A stretch of DNA of 64,000 bases from Paenibacillus polymyxa (lineage in GTDB: Bacteria; Bacillota; Bacilli; Paenibacillales; Paenibacillaceae): contig NZ_CP049783.1 of assembly GCF_015710975.1 (NCBI RefSeq), positions 5,714,001 to 5,778,000 of the forward strand, in the 5' to 3' direction. Shown piece by piece: positions 62,038-64,000 of this stretch. The first letter of the stretch is position 1. The number at the start of each line of letters is the position of its first letter. The notes below the pieces were generated by a model. It worked only from the letters and a program-made list of their open reading frames with translations. It did no database searches and had not been told where the DNA came from. The position numbers and the translations under genes are program-made.

Positions 62038-62241
62038 ATGAAATTTGGAACAGATATTGCCTGTGCACTCGGGTTACTGGCAGGTACAACGTTTGGTAGT
62101 GGGGTTGCTTTTTTGTTCGGCTGGCAAGCTTATCGTGCACTGACTTCAGTCACGGTTTTTGGCATTGCAGGGATTATCATTACCATTGCTGTTTTTCGCT
62201 TGCTGCACCGGAAGTCGCTTTCTACGTCCAATTCTCAATGA
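62038..62241 (+). CDS. Small two-helix membrane protein, 67 residues
   Basis: Starts MKFGTDIACALGLLAGTTFG with AAAGGAA 7 nt upstream. Two hydrophobic segments (residues 7-30, 36-57) are joined by a short QAYRAL turn; the tail is polar (HRKSLSTSNSQ). Not recognised. It is divergent from araM and shares the operator region, so arabinose control is possible. A terminator follows. Confidence 0.6.
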   Translation: MKFGTDIACALGLLAGTTFGSGVAFLFGWQAYRALTSVTVFGIAGIIITIAVFRLLHRKSLSTSNSQ

Positions 62242-62283
62242 ATTCTGTTGAAAGCCAGACCATTTAATTTTAACTGCATACAT

Positions 62284-62333
62284 AAAAAAACGGGTCTCAC
62301 AAGCCATTTGCAGCTTGAGAGTACCCGTTTTTG
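62284..62333. terminator. Bidirectional terminator
   Basis: AAAAACGGGT...CAAGC and GCTTG...ACCCGTTTTT arms between the small membrane gene and fabV. Confidence 0.85.
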
Positions 62334-62349
62334 ATGTGGAACTACTTAC

Positions 62350-63519
62350 TTAAACTTTTGGATCAACGTCCAGTTCATAATCAATTTCATCAAAACCGAA
62401 TCCAAACAATTGAAGGAAATCCAGACGGTATTGTTCAAGATCACCCAGTTCGGATACGTTTTCGGTAGTGATCTCAGACCAAGCCGCTTTAACAGCTTGC
62501 TGCACATCCTCTCTCATTTCCCAGTTATCCAGACGAATGCGCCCTTCTTCGTCCGTTTCCACTGTGGACCCATTGTATAACGTCTCGAACAGACGTTGCG
62601 CCTGCTCAATACATCCCTCGTGTAGTCCTTTTTCTTTCATGACCTTAAACAGTAAGGAAATATACAGAGGCACAACCGGGATAGCGGAACTGGATTGTGT
62701 AACCAAAGCTTTATTCACTGAAACGTAGGCCTTCCCATGATAAGGCTCCAGTTGCTTTGTTAACGTATGTGCTGTGGCTTCCAAATCATTTTTAGCTTGG
62801 CCAATGGTTCCTTTACGATAAATAGCCTCCGTAATCTCAGGACCAATATACGAGTAAGCCAGTGTGGTTACCCCTTCAGCCAGCAGGTCGGCTTCTTCCA
62901 ACGCTTTTAACCACAGGGACCAATCTTCGCCACCCATGACCGTGATGGTGTTATCAATCTCCTCCTGCGTTGCTGGTTCAAGCGTAATTTCCGACACGAC
63001 ACCTGTGTTCGTATTCACCGTTTTATTCGTAAACGGCTGTCCGATGGGCTTGAGAACGGAATTGAAGGTCTCTCCCGTATCAGGATGTGTCCGTCGCGGT
63101 GAGGCGACACTATATACAATCAGGTCTACCTTGCCCAGCTTTTCTTTGACCAGCTTCAACGTCTCCTGCTTAATTTCATGGGAAAAAGCATCTCCATTAA
63201 TGCTCTCCGCTATGTAGCCAGCCGCTCTGGCTGCTCTTTCAAAGGCCACTGTATTGTACCAGCCTGCCGAAGCCGTGCGCCCCTCTGAAGCAGGACGTTC
63301 AAAGGATACTCCTACGGTGTCAGCTCCCATACCGAAGCTCGCAGCAATGCGGGAAGCCAGTCCATAACCTGTGGATGCTCCGATCACAAGTACCTTTTTA
63401 GCTCCTTGTAATCCCGTGCTGTCTTTGATGTAGTCGATTTGACGATTAACGTGAGCCGCACATCCTGCAGGATGCGCAGTCGTACATATGAAACCACGAA
63501 TTTTCGGTTTAATAATCAT
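62350..63519 (-). CDS. fabV: Enoyl-[acyl-carrier-protein] reductase FabV
   Basis: Catalyses the last, NADH-dependent step of fatty-acid elongation. It has 389 residues, longer than FabI, as usual for FabV/trans-2-enoyl-CoA reductases. The nucleotide motif VLVIGASTGYGLASRI is preceded by the family start MIIKPKIRGFICTTAHPAGC. The active-site Y-x8-K reads YRKGTIGQAK, which separates FabV from FabI (Y-x6-K). FabV is insensitive to triclosan. GGGGG lies 9 nt before the ATG. An HxlR-type regulator is upstream on the same strand. Confidence 0.94.
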   Translation of the reverse strand: MIIKPKIRGFICTTAHPAGCAAHVNRQIDYIKDSTGLQGAKKVLVIGASTGYGLASRIAASFGMGADTVGVSFERPASEGRTASAGWYNTVAFERAARAAGYIAESINGDAFSHEIKQETLKLVKEKLGKVDLIVYSVASPRRTHPDTGETFNSVLKPIGQPFTNKTVNTNTGVVSEITLEPATQEEIDNTITVMGGEDWSLWLKALEEADLLAEGVTTLAYSYIGPEITEAIYRKGTIGQAKNDLEATAHTLTKQLEPYHGKAYVSVNKALVTQSSSAIPVVPLYISLLFKVMKEKGLHEGCIEQAQRLFETLYNGSTVETDEEGRIRLDNWEMREDVQQAVKAAWSEITTENVSELGDLEQYRLDFLQLFGFGFDEIDYELDVDPKV

Positions 63520-63734
63520 TGCAAGGGTCCCCCTACTTTGGCATTCATTTAATATTGATGGAATGGTTGTCCAGTCATAACTATATTACAAATCAGCTTG
63601 CGGCTCAACATATAACATGGTCTTGAAGGTAAACGATCAAATACTATGACACAGATATCCCCGAACTGCGACTCTACGCCAAAAAGAAAATCGCCGTAAA
63701 CATCATAGTCTACAGCGCTCTTTAACTCCAATAT

Positions 63735-64000
63735 TCATTTGGACTTATTTTCTAGCAATATCACATCTTCTCCTTTCTCTTGTCTTATTTTGATATTAGT
63801 CCTTCCCCAGGTACACATTAAATCAATAATTTCATTTGCTGTAATTCCATATTCCGTTATATAATACTCCACTTTTGGAGGCATTTGATTATACACATGT
63901 CTGCCTATGATCCCATCCTTCTCAAGTTCACGAAGTTGCTGTATAAGAACCTTTTGAGAAATGCCTGCAATACTACGCTGTAATTCACTGGTCCTCTTTC
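63735..64000 (-). CDS. HxlR-family transcriptional regulator (C-terminal part)
   Basis: About 88 residues before the stop; the start is beyond the right edge. Reads LQRSIAGISQKVLIQQLREL and EKDGIIGRHVYNQMPPKVEY then YYITEYG, the winged-helix core of HxlR regulators (LQR.I.GIS.K.L...L..LE.DG...R..Y...PP.VEY..T..G). Ends ILLENKSK. HxlR proteins often control oxidoreductases or stress genes. It lies 215 bp upstream of fabV on the same strand. Confidence 0.9.
   Translation of the reverse strand, partial: KRTSELQRSIAGISQKVLIQQLRELEKDGIIGRHVYNQMPPKVEYYITEYGITANEIIDLMCTWGRTNIKIRQEKGEDVILLENKSK

Noticed and set aside
63549..63731. 60-codon minus-strand frame between the HxlR gene and fabV
   Set aside because: TTG start without ribosome binding site and no recognisable family; possibly a remnant, but not supportable as a gene.

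Overview
The window looks like chromosome of a Paenibacillus, most likely of the P. polymyxa group. This is inferred from recalled protein resemblance, strong AGGAGG-type ribosome binding sites, frequent TTG/GTG starts, the Gram-positive coproporphyrin haem genes, an AraR/CcpA-type control region and Bacillales-only families (YitT, YtxH, DUF3906, DUF1450, YutE-like DUF86, tetraprenyl-beta-curcumene synthase). No rRNA, tRNA, CRISPR array, insertion sequence or prophage was seen. Most of the window is ordinary core genome; the accessory part is about 55.1-59.4 kb.

Layout. 0-5 kb (minus): the N-terminus of a small alarmone synthetase, class 2 dihydroorotate dehydrogenase, an L,D-transpeptidase, a [4Fe-4S] ferredoxin and DNA polymerase IV. 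5-11 kb: citramalate synthase (plus), then minus-strand genes for a ResA/TlpA-like thioredoxin and an amt / DUF294 nucleotidyltransferase / DnaQ-like exonuclease operon with a GlnR/TnrA-type box in its leader. 11-20 kb: a MerR regulator with a membrane zinc protease, a GltC-like regulator, a rhomboid protease, thiol peroxidase, a probable structured RNA (15.39-15.64 kb), a YesL-type membrane protein, a DEAD-box helicase and a YitT protein. 20-31 kb: a putative glycoside hydrolase, two MATE transporters, pfkA next to a tetraprenyl-beta-curcumene synthase, a cold-shock gene, oligoendopeptidase F with two plausible starts, a LapA-domain protein and an M42 peptidase. 31-38 kb (minus): an ABC-F ATPase, TetR, DUF92, an FAH-family enzyme, a glycerophosphodiesterase and a CapA-like protein. 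38-47 kb: hemE-hemH-hemY, an MFS transporter, an O-methyltransferase, a THUMP RNA methyltransferase and an LTA synthase. 47-55 kb (minus): small Fe-S-neighbourhood genes including an IscA-fold protein whose cysteines are replaced by histidines, a LysM-M14 wall peptidase, glutamate racemase, YtxH, a SufR-like regulator, a DUF86 protein, a Dabb protein, an isolated holin and a polysaccharide deacetylase.

55-58 kb is a degraded polymorphic-toxin (RHS/pretoxin-HINT) locus. Two toxin tails are broken by several stops and frameshifts, yet the small genes behind them, probably immunity genes, are intact. 58-64 kb holds a protein with two tandem helix-turn-helix domains, the C-terminal stump of araB, araR, araM with AraR operators and a cre site, enoyl-ACP reductase fabV and the end of an HxlR regulator.

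Functional threads are nitrogen control (amt operon, GlnR-type box, GltC-like regulator), haem synthesis from uroporphyrinogen onward (hemEHY), envelope building and turnover (L,D-transpeptidase, LTA synthase, racemase, M14 peptidase, deacetylase) and arabinose control (araR, araM, araB stump). The least expected items are the decayed toxin locus with surviving putative immunity genes, the His-for-Cys IscA-like protein, the amt-DUF294-exonuclease operon, the alternative starts of pepF and the structured RNA near 15.5 kb.
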